64,000 bases of DNA from Leeuwenhoekiella parthenopeia (GCF_020782115.1 NZ_JAJGMW010000003.1:1-64000), one strand, 5' to 3'. Counted from the stretch's first letter, positions 15,354-25,812 are shown. A program made the numbers and translations. The notes: generated by a model not told the origin, from the letters alone.

Positions 15354-18300
15354 TTAAAAGCCTACTTTAACATTAATACCAAATTCTGAAGGCGATGGCA
15401 TCTGCCCTACTTCAGCACCGGGATGAAAATTGGTGCCACCGGCAAGCCCCGCCACTTCAGGATCATAGATGGGGAAGTCTGAAATCACTGCCAGGTTTCT
15501 ACCATACAGCGACACTGCCGCTTCACTTAAAAAAGTACTGGCCAGCAATTTTTTACTGAAGTTATACTCCAGAGTAACCTCGCGCAGTTTTACAAACGAA
15601 GCATCAAATGAATTGGCTTCGGTATTGGCAAGGGGATACATCTCATTATAATAATCTGCAATTGGGATTGCTGTGGTATTGGGACTATAACTGCCATCTT
15701 CATTTAGAACCACACCTTCACCCACACGTACCCCTTCTTCACGACCGATGAGGGTATGCTTCAATTTACCCTGCTGGGTAAGTTTGTGATGCGTATGCGA
15801 GTAAATCACCCCGCCATACTTACCATCAATAACCACATTTAACCGTAAATTTTTATACTGAAACGAGTTGATAAAGCCCGCTACCCACTTGGGTTGGGTG
15901 TCGCCTATAAAAATGATATCATCAGTCATAAGCGGGAATCCGTCCGCATCAAAAATGATTTCGCCCTGTGGATTTCTTTCATATCCTCTGCCAAAAAGCG
16001 CTGCCGGTGAACCTCCTTCAACAGCCACCAGACGTGCCCCAGATGAACTCAACATCTCAAACCTGCCTTCTTCGGCATTTTCGTGAAGCGACAATACCTT
16101 CCCTTCATTTTTAGACCAGTTGAGTGTGCTATTCCAGCTGAAAGACGGTGTGTTTATCACTTTAGCATTAAGTAACAGCTCAATCCCGCGGTTACGCACA
16201 GAACCGGCGTTGATTAAAGCGCTGCTGTACCCTGAAGAGTTGGGTAATGGCGAACTAAAAATCTGGTTTTTTGAGGTGGTTTGATAAACAGCGGCATCCA
16301 GTTTCAACCTGCTCTTAAACATGCGTAAATCAAATCCCAGTTCGGTACTGGTTGTGATTTCCGGTTTAAAATCGGTATTGTAAAGCGAATGTGGTGAAAC
16401 CGCCGAACCGGGGAAGTCACTACGGCTAAAGTACTTGCTGGTACTATAGCGGTTATCATACTGTCCTGCACCTCCTACCTGCGCCACAGAACCTCTAAGC
16501 TTGAGAAAATCTATAGATTTAGGCAAATCTGCAAGTTCGCTTACCACAAACGACGCACTTGCTGAAGGAAAGAAGTAAGACATATTCTGTTTAGGAAGCA
16601 TACTGTTCCAGTCGTTACGCCCGGTTAAGTCTACAAATAAGAAATCTTTAAGTCCCAGAGAAACCAGACTGTACAGACTGTTTACTTTATTATAGCCTTC
16701 AAACTTGCTGGTAAAAAGCTGAGAGCCGTTTACCAGGTTATACACCCCGGGAATCTCGAGACCTTCAGTCCAGGAATCCTGTCTTAAATATTCGTAATCC
16801 AGACTGTTTCCGCCCACATTTGCAGTAAGGTCGAGATCCCCGAATTTATTGGTATAGGTTAACAGGAAATCGGTATTGATTTCATTTTTAAACACATTGG
16901 TCTTGCGGTAATAACCCCGTGCATACCGGTTGATGTCATAGGGTCTGCGCTGATCCATATTTTTGTTGTACATATTCAGCGCCCCGCGAAGCATCAGGCT
17001 CAGGTTGGTATGCAACTCGATATCTATCTGAAAATTACCGGTTATTGCGTGTTGATTGAGGCTGTTCTCAATTTCATAAGCCATCGCATAGGGGTTGTCA
17101 ATAAAACTGCTATACGGGCGTATCATATCTATCTGTTCCTGCCCCTCTTTCCAGATAGGACGGTACCAGTCGAGGTCCACATTGGGGTTTTGAAAAATCA
17201 TAAAATAAGCAATGGAGTGGTTGTTGTAACCCTGACCCGGCAGGTTATCACTCATTCTTTTGGAATAGTTTACGATAGACGACAGGTTTATTCTTTTAGA
17301 AATCTGATGTTTGGCATTAACAGAAAGTGACATTTGCTCAAAACCGGTGTTTGGCATAATCCACTCATTCTTGGTGTGAGTAACCGAAGCACGCATCGAT
17401 CCTTTTTCGCTTCCACCCTGAAGAGCGATGTTGTTTGTGAGCGTAAGTCCTTTACGCCAAAAACCTTTGCGATTGTCTTTATAAGGTCTCCAAAGCTGGC
17501 GTTCTGCCGATTGTCCTTCAAGCTCCGGATCGTACTGAAAATAAAACTGCCCGTTAAAACGAGGTCCGAAGGCGCTGCTGCTTCCGGCAGTGCTCCTACC
17601 GTCTTCTGAAGCGCCATAGGTATAATACAACCGGTCTTCGTAAGCTACCGGGTTGCCTTCAGAATCTGTGGCAGGCTTTAAGTAACTGCCCCTGCCACTA
17701 CCCTGACCGTACTCGTATTGCCAGTCTGGCCAGCGGGTAATGACATCCATCTTAGCGTTTGAAGTAATGGTAACCCCCAGACCGGTCTGTTTTTGGCCTT
17801 TTTTGGTCGTAATCAAAATAGCACCGTTTGCAGCCTGATATCCATAAAGTGCAGATGCCGCAGGACCTTTTAATACTGAAATACTCTCAATATCCTCTGG
17901 ATTTAAATTGGCGATCGCATTACCAAAATCTACCGGCGTGTCTGTACTGGAAGCACCTCCCATATAGGCATTAGAAGCACCTGAACCCGGAAATTCATTT
18001 TGAACAGGGATCCCGTCAATAACGATAAGTGCCCCATTATTACCGGGATCAAGAGAGCTGTTACCTCTCAGTATTATTTGCTGGGAACCAATGGGACCTC
18101 CCAAGCCATTAATGGTAAGCCCCGGTACTTTACCGCGTAAGGCTTCAGACCAGTTATTGGGACGGGCATTTAAAAGCTCTTCGGAAGATACGGTCTGCTG
18201 GGCATAACCCAGTTTTTTCTCTTCCCGCTTAATCCCCAGAGCGGTCACTACCACCTCGTTTAAGGCATTCACATTTTCTTCCAGTGTAATGCTGAGGTCT

Positions 18301-18854
18301 TCTCCCGGTGATGCATTTACAGTTTTTGTGGTAAAGCCCAGATAAGAAACTTCCAGAACTACCGCACTGCCCGCATTGATGGTAAATACCCCATCAAAAT
18401 CTGTGGTCACTCCGGTTGATGAACCCTGAATTTTTACCGTAGCACCGGGTAGCGGAAGACCATCCTTATCAAAAACCCGCCCTTTAATTTGCTGCTGGAT
18501 TTCGTTACGTACTACCGTAATGGTGTTATTAATCTGGGTGAAAGAAAGACGGGTCTGTGCAGCGATCTTGTTGAGAACAAGGTCAAGGCTTTCGTTACGT
18601 ACATTAAGATTTACCGCTTTGGTAGTCTCCAGAAGTTTGCTGTCAAAAACAAAGGTGAATTTGGTTTGTTTTTCAAGATTGGCAAAAACATCGGCCAGTT
18701 GCGTATCCTTAAAATTTGTGGTTACATGTACAGATTTCAGATTTTGATTAGGGTTGGCCGAAGCCTTTAAAGTCACTATGGAAAAAAGGACAAGCGTCAA
18801 ATACCTCAATTTCCAAAGGGTAAACGTTTGTAAAATTTGTAGTTTAGTTTTCAT
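15354..18854 (-). CDS. SusC/RagA TonB-linked transporter with STN signalling domain
   Basis: 1166 residues. After a signal region, residues about 40-110 form an STN domain (VHVTTNFKDTQLADVFANLE, QTRLSFTQINNTITVVRN), then a carboxypeptidase-like sandwich (about 120-200), the plug (about 215-335, with LGIKREEKKLGYAQQTV and ISVLKGPAASALYG) and the barrel ending in FGINVKVGF. The STN domain is the part that contacts a FecR anti-sigma factor, and fecR and an ECF sigma gene lie directly upstream. This makes it a self-signalling receptor. It imports the ligand held by the SusD-like lipoprotein. Confidence 0.93.
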   Translation of the reverse strand: MKTKLQILQTFTLWKLRYLTLVLFSIVTLKASANPNQNLKSVHVTTNFKDTQLADVFANLEKQTKFTFVFDSKLLETTKAVNLNVRNESLDLVLNKIAAQTRLSFTQINNTITVVRNEIQQQIKGRVFDKDGLPLPGATVKIQGSSTGVTTDFDGVFTINAGSAVVLEVSYLGFTTKTVNASPGEDLSITLEENVNALNEVVVTALGIKREEKKLGYAQQTVSSEELLNARPNNWSEALRGKVPGLTINGLGGPIGSQQIILRGNSSLDPGNNGALIVIDGIPVQNEFPGSGASNAYMGGASSTDTPVDFGNAIANLNPEDIESISVLKGPAASALYGYQAANGAILITTKKGQKQTGLGVTITSNAKMDVITRWPDWQYEYGQGSGRGSYLKPATDSEGNPVAYEDRLYYTYGASEDGRSTAGSSSAFGPRFNGQFYFQYDPELEGQSAERQLWRPYKDNRKGFWRKGLTLTNNIALQGGSEKGSMRASVTHTKNEWIMPNTGFEQMSLSVNAKHQISKRINLSSIVNYSKRMSDNLPGQGYNNHSIAYFMIFQNPNVDLDWYRPIWKEGQEQIDMIRPYSSFIDNPYAMAYEIENSLNQHAITGNFQIDIELHTNLSLMLRGALNMYNKNMDQRRPYDINRYARGYYRKTNVFKNEINTDFLLTYTNKFGDLDLTANVGGNSLDYEYLRQDSWTEGLEIPGVYNLVNGSQLFTSKFEGYNKVNSLYSLVSLGLKDFLFVDLTGRNDWNSMLPKQNMSYFFPSASASFVVSELADLPKSIDFLKLRGSVAQVGGAGQYDNRYSTSKYFSRSDFPGSAVSPHSLYNTDFKPEITTSTELGFDLRMFKSRLKLDAAVYQTTSKNQIFSSPLPNSSGYSSALINAGSVRNRGIELLLNAKVINTPSFSWNSTLNWSKNEGKVLSLHENAEEGRFEMLSSSGARLVAVEGGSPAALFGRGYERNPQGEIIFDADGFPLMTDDIIFIGDTQPKWVAGFINSFQYKNLRLNVVIDGKYGGVIYSHTHHKLTQQGKLKHTLIGREEGVRVGEGVVLNEDGSYSPNTTAIPIADYYNEMYPLANTEANSFDASFVKLREVTLEYNFSKKLLASTFLSEAAVSLYGRNLAVISDFPIYDPEVAGLAGGTNFHPGAEVGQMPSPSEFGINVKVGF

Positions 18855-18935
18855 GTTGATAATGGCTATAATTTCAGTTGTAGTCTTATTTATTCCGGCC
18901 CACTTGTGTTGCAGCAGAAGTGGGTCTCTTTTGTT

Positions 18936-19871
18936 TTAGGGGGCGTTTTTTCGAATCATAAAGTGGTTTTGAGAGAGGGTATCTATTTTTAAGTGATTTA
19001 TAAGCGCTATACTTTGAAGGGCCGTTTCTAAAGGTTCATCGTGAAATTTCCCTGTTATGCGGAGCTCCTTTATTGAAGGATCGGCAAAATCAATTGTTAC
19101 GTCATACCAGTTTTCTAAAACTGTGGCTGTTTTGAGCAGACTTGTATTTTCTAGAACAATTGTTTTTTGCATCCACAGCATGGTATCCTGAAGATTTCCG
19201 GTAGTTGTCACCGGACTATTTGCATTTTCAAAAACCAGCTCCTGATTTTTAACCAGATACACTTTCTCGCCGGTGTTTGTATGCTCTACCTTAACCTTTC
19301 CACTGCGGACGCTGACCACGGGACTGGCCGGGTCATACGAGTTGATGTTAAAGCTGGTTCCCAATACGGTGGTTCGCACCGCTCCGGTTTTAATAGTAAA
19401 GGGGTGCTGCTCGTCACGGAAGACTTCAAAAAAGGCTTCACCGGTTAATTGAAGGTTTCGGTTTTCATTAAAATTTTCAGGATAGGTAAGGCTGGAATTG
19501 GCATTTAACCAAATTTTTGAACCGTCACTCATAACCAGACTGCGCTGTTCGCCCTTGCATGTGGCAACACTTATATATTCAACTGAAAAATACTGGAAGG
19601 CAAAAAAGCTTATACAAAGCACAGCGGCTATACCCGAAACATAGGCAAGCACCTTGCTATTCACCAGACGCCGTTGAGGCGTATGCGCATCAATAGCCTG
19701 ATCAATTTTTTTACGAATACGCTTTTTGTGATCATCGCCCGGATCAATACGTCTGTGCTTCTGGTTTTGCTGAAGTCTGTTTACAAATTCTTCAAGCAGG
19801 TTTTCTTCGGCTTTGTTGAGTGATCCCTGCCGTTGTTTTTCCAGTAATTTCTGAAATTCTTTCTGTGTCAA
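18936..19871 (-). CDS. FecR-family anti-sigma factor
   Basis: 311 residues. A cytosolic N-terminal part (about 1-80) binds sigma; a transmembrane segment follows at about 88-106 (VLAYVSGIAAVLCISFFAF). The periplasmic FecR domain comes next (LVMSDGSKIWLNANSSLTYP, GEAFFEVFRDEQHPFTIKTG), then a C-terminal DUF4974-type domain (LRITGKFHDEPLETALQSIA). It relays ligand occupancy from the STN domain of the SusC protein to the sigma factor. It is 81 bases from susC and 100 from the sigma gene, the standard Bacteroidota order. Confidence 0.93.
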   Translation of the reverse strand: MTQKEFQKLLEKQRQGSLNKAEENLLEEFVNRLQQNQKHRRIDPGDDHKKRIRKKIDQAIDAHTPQRRLVNSKVLAYVSGIAAVLCISFFAFQYFSVEYISVATCKGEQRSLVMSDGSKIWLNANSSLTYPENFNENRNLQLTGEAFFEVFRDEQHPFTIKTGAVRTTVLGTSFNINSYDPASPVVSVRSGKVKVEHTNTGEKVYLVKNQELVFENANSPVTTTGNLQDTMLWMQKTIVLENTSLLKTATVLENWYDVTIDFADPSIKELRITGKFHDEPLETALQSIALINHLKIDTLSQNHFMIRKNAP

Positions 19872-19971
19872 AATTGAACCCTTTTACAGGTAAGTCACAG
19901 AAAGCCGGGTTTACACGTAGCGCATTTTGCGCATTTAATGATTTGTTTAAATACGGGGAATGGTGTTTACA

Positions 19972-20535
19972 TTACTGTAACAATAAGGTAATAATCAGGG
20001 ACAATTCACCTACCGGGAGCGAAGTTCTGAGGTGTTTTAAGGCATCGCTAATGTGTTTCTCAACCGTGCGTATAGAAATATTGAGTTGCTGTGCAATTTC
20101 TGCATTGGGCACATCCTCAAAGCGGCTCAAAACAAACACCCTTTTGCATTTAGGCGGAAGTTTATCAATCTCATAATGAATTAAAGCTTCTACATCATCG
20201 CAAACCAGAAACTGATCTGCCTTTGCAGGAACACAGAGCTCATTTAAAACCTCCTGATGCTCACGGGTAAATTTTAAGTCCCGCAAGTGATTGATAACTT
20301 TAAATTTTACAGCCCTTAGTAAATAGGCCTCGAGGTTGAAGATTTTCTGCGTTTTTGATTTTTCCCAGAGACTGATAAAAACTTCCTGAACAATGTCTTC
20401 GCAAATACGGTCCTCAGCATAAATAGTATTGGCATAACGGTAGAGTCGCTTCCAGTAACGCTCAAAAATCAGATCAAAGCCCAGCTTTTGATGCTTATCT
20501 AAAAGCGCCAATAATTCCTGATCTGAATAATTCAT
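19972..20535 (-). CDS. ECF RNA polymerase sigma factor (FecI-like, Bacteroidota type)
   Basis: 187 residues. Sigma region 2 spans about 10-80 (FDLIFERYWKRLYRYANTIY, DIVQEVFISLWEK) and region 4 about 125-175 with the helix-turn-helix FEDVPNAEIAQQLNISIRTV followed by EKHISDALKHLR. It would direct transcription of the SusC/SusD/phosphoesterase unit when FecR releases it. There is no extra C-terminal domain. Only the one adjacent receptor is an obvious target. Confidence 0.93.
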   Translation of the reverse strand: MNYSDQELLALLDKHQKLGFDLIFERYWKRLYRYANTIYAEDRICEDIVQEVFISLWEKSKTQKIFNLEAYLLRAVKFKVINHLRDLKFTREHQEVLNELCVPAKADQFLVCDDVEALIHYEIDKLPPKCKRVFVLSRFEDVPNAEIAQQLNISIRTVEKHISDALKHLRTSLPVGELSLIITLLLQ

Positions 20536-20655
20536 AGGGATATTTGTTTACTCACGTACTTCGCAAATAAACCAAATAGCCTCTATTCCTGCCTTATTCC
20601 GGGTTTATGTTTTGGTTAAGAAAAGGTTTTGTAATGAACACAAAGCGCTAAAAGT

Positions 20656-21495
20656 CTATTCAGAAAGCCTGATTTCGACTACGGTTGCCGGTTGCCCATG
20701 GCCTTCATTAGAAATAAACAACCTGCCATCAGGGCTAAAGGTTATACCTTCAGGTTGGGGAAAGTGTTTTTCGTCCAGATCAATAACCCGCTTAATGTCA
20801 CCTGTTGTGTTTAAAATAAGCAGTTTGGGATGCACGCCTTCCAAAACATAAAAAGCTCCGGTTTGCGGATGCACCGCTAAATCTGAAGGTCTGAATGTAC
20901 GTTGGGTCTTCTTTTCTTTATAGTCTTTGAGCACAGGGTCAAGCATATCAATTTTAAAAAGCTGCTCAGCCTGCATTTTATGGGTATCGAGATCAAAACT
21001 GTAAATGCCTTTGACCTGGTCATCGTTGGGATCTTCGTCTTTGGGAGCAAAAAGCAGTTGGTGATTTTGTTTGTCTATCGCAAGGGTTTCTACATTGTTT
21101 TTGTGGGAAAGTGTAGACCGGTAGTTTTTTACTTTCGGGTTTTCGTCTAAATACTGCTGAATTTCAAACAGCATGCCGTCACTGCGCATCGCAAATGCGG
21201 TGCTTCCGTCCAAAGCAACACCTTCAAAATCGCCGTTTTCGCCAAAAGAAATCTCTTTTTCCAGTTTTTCAGCTTCCAAATCATAGAGGTAAAGCGTTGC
21301 GTGCTCATCTTCAACCATCAGAATCTGGTCATTTCCCGCCCAGCTTAGACCGGATACTTCATCCAAAACTCCCGGCAAATCCCAGGTTTTGACAATGGCA
21401 TAGGGCTTCGGCTTTTCGGCTACAGGTTTAAATGACAGCATTATGCCCGCAAGGATTAGTATCATAAGGATTGAAGTGTCTTGTATTCGTTTCAT
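20656..21495 (-). CDS. SdiA-regulated / phytase-esterase-like beta-propeller protein
   Basis: 279 residues with an N-terminal hydrophobic anchor (ILMILILAGIMLSF). The rest is a propeller: LPGVLDEVSGLSWAGNDQIL, DFEGVALDGSTAFAM, ETLAIDKQNHQLLFAPKDED, FRPSDLAVHPQTGAFYVLEG and PQPEGITFSPDGRLFISNEG. This matches the SdiA-regulated/esterase-like phytase superfamily. It sits just upstream of the sigma-FecR-SusCD-phosphoesterase locus on the same strand, which would suit a phosphate-related role, but catalytic residues cannot be assigned. It may be only a structural or ligand-binding propeller. Confidence 0.75.
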   Translation of the reverse strand: MKRIQDTSILMILILAGIMLSFKPVAEKPKPYAIVKTWDLPGVLDEVSGLSWAGNDQILMVEDEHATLYLYDLEAEKLEKEISFGENGDFEGVALDGSTAFAMRSDGMLFEIQQYLDENPKVKNYRSTLSHKNNVETLAIDKQNHQLLFAPKDEDPNDDQVKGIYSFDLDTHKMQAEQLFKIDMLDPVLKDYKEKKTQRTFRPSDLAVHPQTGAFYVLEGVHPKLLILNTTGDIKRVIDLDEKHFPQPEGITFSPDGRLFISNEGHGQPATVVEIRLSE

Positions 21496-21660
21496 AGCTT
21501 ATTATTTTGGTCCGAATCTTTTACCGGAAATCTTGTTATAAACGGGTGATAAAAGGAGCAAAACCTATGCCCTACGAAGCACTAAACCTCTAAAGTTTCT
21601 TTAAAATAAAGTCCTAAAGCCGCTATTCGTAGAATCACACCGCATCTCTAAGGCCCCAAC

Positions 21661-22959
21661 ATGGTTAATACTCCGCGCCAAAGTGACTCAAACCGGTTCG
21701 GGTTTAGTACTTTTACGCTCCAGAAAAAGTCCGTTTTGAAGAACCTACTTCTCTTTCTCAAAAACCATTTTAAATCTGCGAGTTTTGGCTGGGTACTTAC
21801 CTTTTTATCCAGTTTTGGGCAGACGTTTTTAATCTCGCTTTACGTGCCCGAAGTGCTTAAAACCTTCCGTATTTCTGAAGGTACTTTTGGCAGTATTTAT
21901 GCTTTGGGAACCGTTATTGCCTCAGTAATTCTGTTAACGGTAGGCCACACCATAGATCATAAACCGCTTAAAAAAGTGGTGTTTTTCAACATTTTGGGAC
22001 TTATACTTTCGTGCCTTTTACTCAGCTTTTCTCCCTACCACATCAGCCTGCTGATTTTGGCAATGATTGGGCTACGGCTTACCGGACAGGGAATGATGAG
22101 TCACATCAGCCAGACCGTGATGTCAAGGTATTTTGGAGAAAACCGGGGTAAAGCCCTGAGTATTGCGGCTCTGGGCTTCCCGATGGGTGAGGCTATTTTT
22201 CCCATAATTATTACTTCCATCATACTCGCTTACGGCTTTGAGGTTGCAGCCCAGGCCAGCGCCGGGATGTTATTGATTTATCTGGGATTCCTGTGGTTTA
22301 AAGACCTCAGTTATTTTGACCGGAAAGAACAGGTATCCAAACGACCTTCTTTTAAAGTATTGGCTAAGGATTTTGGCGGAATTCTTAAAGACAAACGCTT
22401 TATGGTCCTGATGCCTTCTACCTTTGCCCTGGCATTTACCTCAACAGCAATTTTCTTTTATCAATACGTTTTCGTCGAAGAAAAGGGCTGGTCTGTTTCA
22501 CTCTACGCGGCTTTTTTTACCGGCTATGCCGCAACCCGGTTTTTGATGTCTATTGTAGGTGGAATCTGGGTCGACCGGTTTACTGCCAAACGCCTGTATC
22601 GGTATTTTCTGATCCCTCAGGCGCTGGGGCTTCTGCCCTTGGCTTTTATGGACGGCATTGCCGGCGCACTTATTTTTCTCATTCTCACCGGAGTGACTAC
22701 CGGCCTCGCCGGAACGGTGAAATCTGCCGTACTCGCCGAAGTCTACGGCACCGAAAAACTGGGCGCCGTGAACAGCCTGTTCTCGATGTCTATGATCCTG
22801 AGCACCGCTTTGGCACCTTTGCTTATAGGCTATCTCATCGATCAGGGTGTGGCCTTCACGTATCTGATTTTGGTTCTTTTTGGCGTTGTGGTACTGGCAA
22901 CCTTAAATGCGCAGCGGTTGGGGCAGATTTCACCTACAGCTGTAAAAGATTCAGATTAG
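21661..22959 (+). CDS. Major facilitator superfamily transporter
   Basis: 432 residues with about 12 membrane segments and two pseudo-symmetric halves. The loop after helix 2 carries DHKPLKKV and the loop between helices 8 and 9 carries GGIWVDRFTAKRLYR, both MFS signature positions. Helix 4 has GQGMMSHISQTVMSRYFGEN, followed by the basic motif RGKALSIAALGFPMGEAIFP, seen in monocarboxylate/nitrate-like carriers. The first 40 residues are cytosolic and poorly conserved-looking, so the true start may be a little later. It precedes the glucan locus on the same strand but is separated by the regulator; the substrate is unknown. Confidence 0.85.
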   Translation: MVNTPRQSDSNRFGFSTFTLQKKSVLKNLLLFLKNHFKSASFGWVLTFLSSFGQTFLISLYVPEVLKTFRISEGTFGSIYALGTVIASVILLTVGHTIDHKPLKKVVFFNILGLILSCLLLSFSPYHISLLILAMIGLRLTGQGMMSHISQTVMSRYFGENRGKALSIAALGFPMGEAIFPIIITSIILAYGFEVAAQASAGMLLIYLGFLWFKDLSYFDRKEQVSKRPSFKVLAKDFGGILKDKRFMVLMPSTFALAFTSTAIFFYQYVFVEEKGWSVSLYAAFFTGYAATRFLMSIVGGIWVDRFTAKRLYRYFLIPQALGLLPLAFMDGIAGALIFLILTGVTTGLAGTVKSAVLAEVYGTEKLGAVNSLFSMSMILSTALAPLLIGYLIDQGVAFTYLILVLFGVVVLATLNAQRLGQISPTAVKDSD

Positions 22960-23056
22960 TTCTTTAACAGCATTTAAGAACCTAAATCTACTAGACCAAC
23001 TTGCTTTCCTGTAATTTTACGGTTGAAACGTGCAAAAGCATTAATTACCTTTCCAT

Positions 23057-25804
23057 ATGCTGTTAAAACATAAAATATATTGGGTATGCTGCTTTTTTTT
23101 GGCCTTAACCACAATGGGTTATGGTCAGAATTTCTTTCCACCGGTAACCAATTACAGTACCCGCGATTATAATGCCGCAAGTCAAAACTGGGGCCTTAGC
23201 GCTAATGAAGATGGTGTGTTGTTTGTCGCTAACAATGAAGGTTTACTGCGTTTTGACGGTCAGCGTTGGGAAGTCTTTACGCTGCCTAACCACACCACCA
23301 TACGCTCTGTTTTTTGCCACGGCGATCGCATCTATACCGGTTCTTATGAAGAGTTTGGGTATTGGACCACCACAGAAACCGGCGATTTACACTATACGTC
23401 ACTTACTCATCTTATAAACGCGACATTTCAAAATGAAGAATTCTGGCAAATAGGCTCAATTGGCGATACGGTCTACTTCAGGTCTTTTGGAAAATTCTAT
23501 GTTTTTAACGGTGAAAAAATTGAAGCACACGAGCCCGGTTTTGTCATTACCGCAATGGAGCAGCACGATAATGACTTGTATTTGGGTTCTAATGGGGGTA
23601 AGTTATACCGCTTCAGAAATAACAAAATAGACACCTTAACCACAGCAAGGGTTAACCAAAGTGCGATTATAGAACTCAGCAATTTTGATGGAAAAATCCT
23701 TGCCGGTACCCGTAGAACCGGAATTTTCGTTTTTGAAAACAATGGCTTGAAGCCCTGGGGAAATGCTGCGCTCACGCAGTTTCTGGAGATCAACGAGCTC
23801 AATAAAATACAACCGGTAAATGATGAGCTTTTGATCTTAGGCACTGTAAAGGGAGGTATCGCCTATTACAACACCCGAACTGGAAATCTAAAGAATCATT
23901 TCAGACAAAATGGACTGCAAAACAATACCGTGCTCTCGTTACACAAAGCCGGTTCTAAGATCTGGATAGGCCTTGACAATGGTATAGACCTGGTTCTCCC
24001 CGATACTGCAGTGCAGTACTTTCTTGATAATACGGGTGAGCTGGGTGCTGTTTACGATCTGGTTTTCTTTAATGGGGCTACCTATGCCGGTACAAATACG
24101 GGCGTTCATAAAATTACCGATGCAGGCATCAGTTTCATTCCCGGCTCTCAGGGTCAGGTGTGGAAGTTTACGATTATAAACAACAGGCTTTTTATCAATC
24201 ACAACCTGGGCTTATTTGAACTTAAAAATGACAAGCTTGATCTGGTTACGGGTAGCTCCGGAAGTTACGGCCTTGTACAAATCCCGCAATCCGGTCAATT
24301 CCTTAATTATACCTATAACGGTCTGCGACGGTTTCATTTTGAGAAAAATGAGTTTAAAATGCTTCCTCTGGATGAAAGCAAACCAGGACCGGTAGAAAAA
24401 GTATTATTTGAAAACAATCAAAACCTTTGGGCAGCACATCCCTATAAGGGTTTTTACAGGGCAGAGCTTGATTTACCCCGGCAAAAAATATCAAATGTAG
24501 AATCTTACTACGATCTGGGGGGACTTTCGGCCTATAAAACACATATTCATCAGATAGAAGGTCAAATCGCCTTTTACAACGCAGGAGAGTGGTATCGTTA
24601 TAACCGTATAAACGATACACTTGAGAACTTTAAAGAACTCAAAAACTACCATTCCTATGCTTTGATCAATGACCGGGATAGCTTCTACTGGTTCAAAAAC
24701 CGAAAAGGCAATGGCCTGATTTATACCGATTTTAAACAGGACAGCCTGTATATTGTAGAGCCCTTACTGGAAAGCCGTATTGTAAAAAACTATGAGACAA
24801 TTATTCAACACAACGACAGTATTTTTTACATCACCCTAAATGAAGGCTTTGGCCGCATCAATCTTGCGAGTCTAAAGGCAGATCACGATCAGAGCAGCGT
24901 GCAGGCCCCACTGCTTACCGGCCTTCAAACCGCAGATGAAACTCGGAAAATCACATCAAAAACATTTGAAATCCCATACAAGGAGGCCGCAAACCTCACC
25001 GTATTTATCGCTGCGCCTTCCCTGCACGACCCTACTTTTGTTTATGATCTGTCTAACGGTATGAAAGGCCAGTTTAGCAAAGCCCTTTCTTTTCAGAATC
25101 TTACTGCAGGAGATTACACCCTCAACATCTGGTCGTTTAATAAGGGAGCAAAAAGTGACCAACCTCTTACCTTAAGTTTTACCGTATTACGACCCTGGTA
25201 TTTGTCAAACCTGATGCTCTGTATCTATGTCATGTTGCTCCTGGGCGTGGTTGTTCTCATCGCGTATATAAACAGACAAAAACTCAATAAACACCGCAGG
25301 GAGTTAGAGCTTAGGCTCATAAAAGAGCAAGATCGTAAAAATCAAATCGCAGAGCGTAATAAGCTGTTGCAGGAAATTAACGCAAAGCGGAAAGAACTTG
25401 CGAATACCACCTACCTGGCTGCAAAACGTAACAGCAGCCTCATCGATATAAAAAACGAACTCGAAGAAGTAAAAGAAAAAGGCAGCAATCCCAAAAAGGT
25501 ATCCAATATTCAAAATAAGATCAATCACATCATTGATGCCAAGGATAACTGGAAGGTTTTTGAAACCACATTTAAAGAAATTAACGACGAGTTCTTTCAA
25601 AAACTACTGGAAGACCATCCCGGTTTGAGTTCGAAAGATTTGAAACTTTGTGCCTATTTAAAAATGAATTTGGCTACAAAAGAGATCGCCCCTTTAATGG
25701 CAATTTCGGTGAGAGGGGTAGAAATTCAGCGCTATCGTCTGCGTAAAAAGTTGGGCTTAAAAAACGGTAAGAATCTTTCAAAATTTCTTATCAAAAATTA
25801 CTAG
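23057..25804 (+). CDS. Membrane-spanning beta-propeller sensor with LuxR-type HTH (utilisation-locus regulator)
   Basis: 915 residues: signal peptide (about 1-24, ending MGYGQ), a large periplasmic part of two-component-regulator propeller repeats (about 30-610, for example NWGLSANEDGVLFVANNEGL and GSKIWIGLDNGIDLVLPD), a Y_Y_Y-like sandwich (about 635-715), one transmembrane helix (about 722-742), a coiled coil rich in K, E and N (about 745-835) and a C-terminal helix-turn-helix (about 855-910, LATKEIAPLMAISVRGVEIQ, RYRLRKKLGL). There is no histidine kinase or receiver domain, so ligand sensing and DNA binding are in one chain. It lies directly upstream of SusC and probably controls that operon. 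Repeated ACATCAA motifs in the intervening gap are candidate binding sites. Confidence 0.9.
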   Translation: MLLKHKIYWVCCFFLALTTMGYGQNFFPPVTNYSTRDYNAASQNWGLSANEDGVLFVANNEGLLRFDGQRWEVFTLPNHTTIRSVFCHGDRIYTGSYEEFGYWTTTETGDLHYTSLTHLINATFQNEEFWQIGSIGDTVYFRSFGKFYVFNGEKIEAHEPGFVITAMEQHDNDLYLGSNGGKLYRFRNNKIDTLTTARVNQSAIIELSNFDGKILAGTRRTGIFVFENNGLKPWGNAALTQFLEINELNKIQPVNDELLILGTVKGGIAYYNTRTGNLKNHFRQNGLQNNTVLSLHKAGSKIWIGLDNGIDLVLPDTAVQYFLDNTGELGAVYDLVFFNGATYAGTNTGVHKITDAGISFIPGSQGQVWKFTIINNRLFINHNLGLFELKNDKLDLVTGSSGSYGLVQIPQSGQFLNYTYNGLRRFHFEKNEFKMLPLDESKPGPVEKVLFENNQNLWAAHPYKGFYRAELDLPRQKISNVESYYDLGGLSAYKTHIHQIEGQIAFYNAGEWYRYNRINDTLENFKELKNYHSYALINDRDSFYWFKNRKGNGLIYTDFKQDSLYIVEPLLESRIVKNYETIIQHNDSIFYITLNEGFGRINLASLKADHDQSSVQAPLLTGLQTADETRKITSKTFEIPYKEAANLTVFIAAPSLHDPTFVYDLSNGMKGQFSKALSFQNLTAGDYTLNIWSFNKGAKSDQPLTLSFTVLRPWYLSNLMLCIYVMLLLGVVVLIAYINRQKLNKHRRELELRLIKEQDRKNQIAERNKLLQEINAKRKELANTTYLAAKRNSSLIDIKNELEEVKEKGSNPKKVSNIQNKINHIIDAKDNWKVFETTFKEINDEFFQKLLEDHPGLSSKDLKLCAYLKMNLATKEIAPLMAISVRGVEIQRYRLRKKLGLKNGKNLSKFLIKNY

Positions 25805-25812
25805 ATTCTCAT

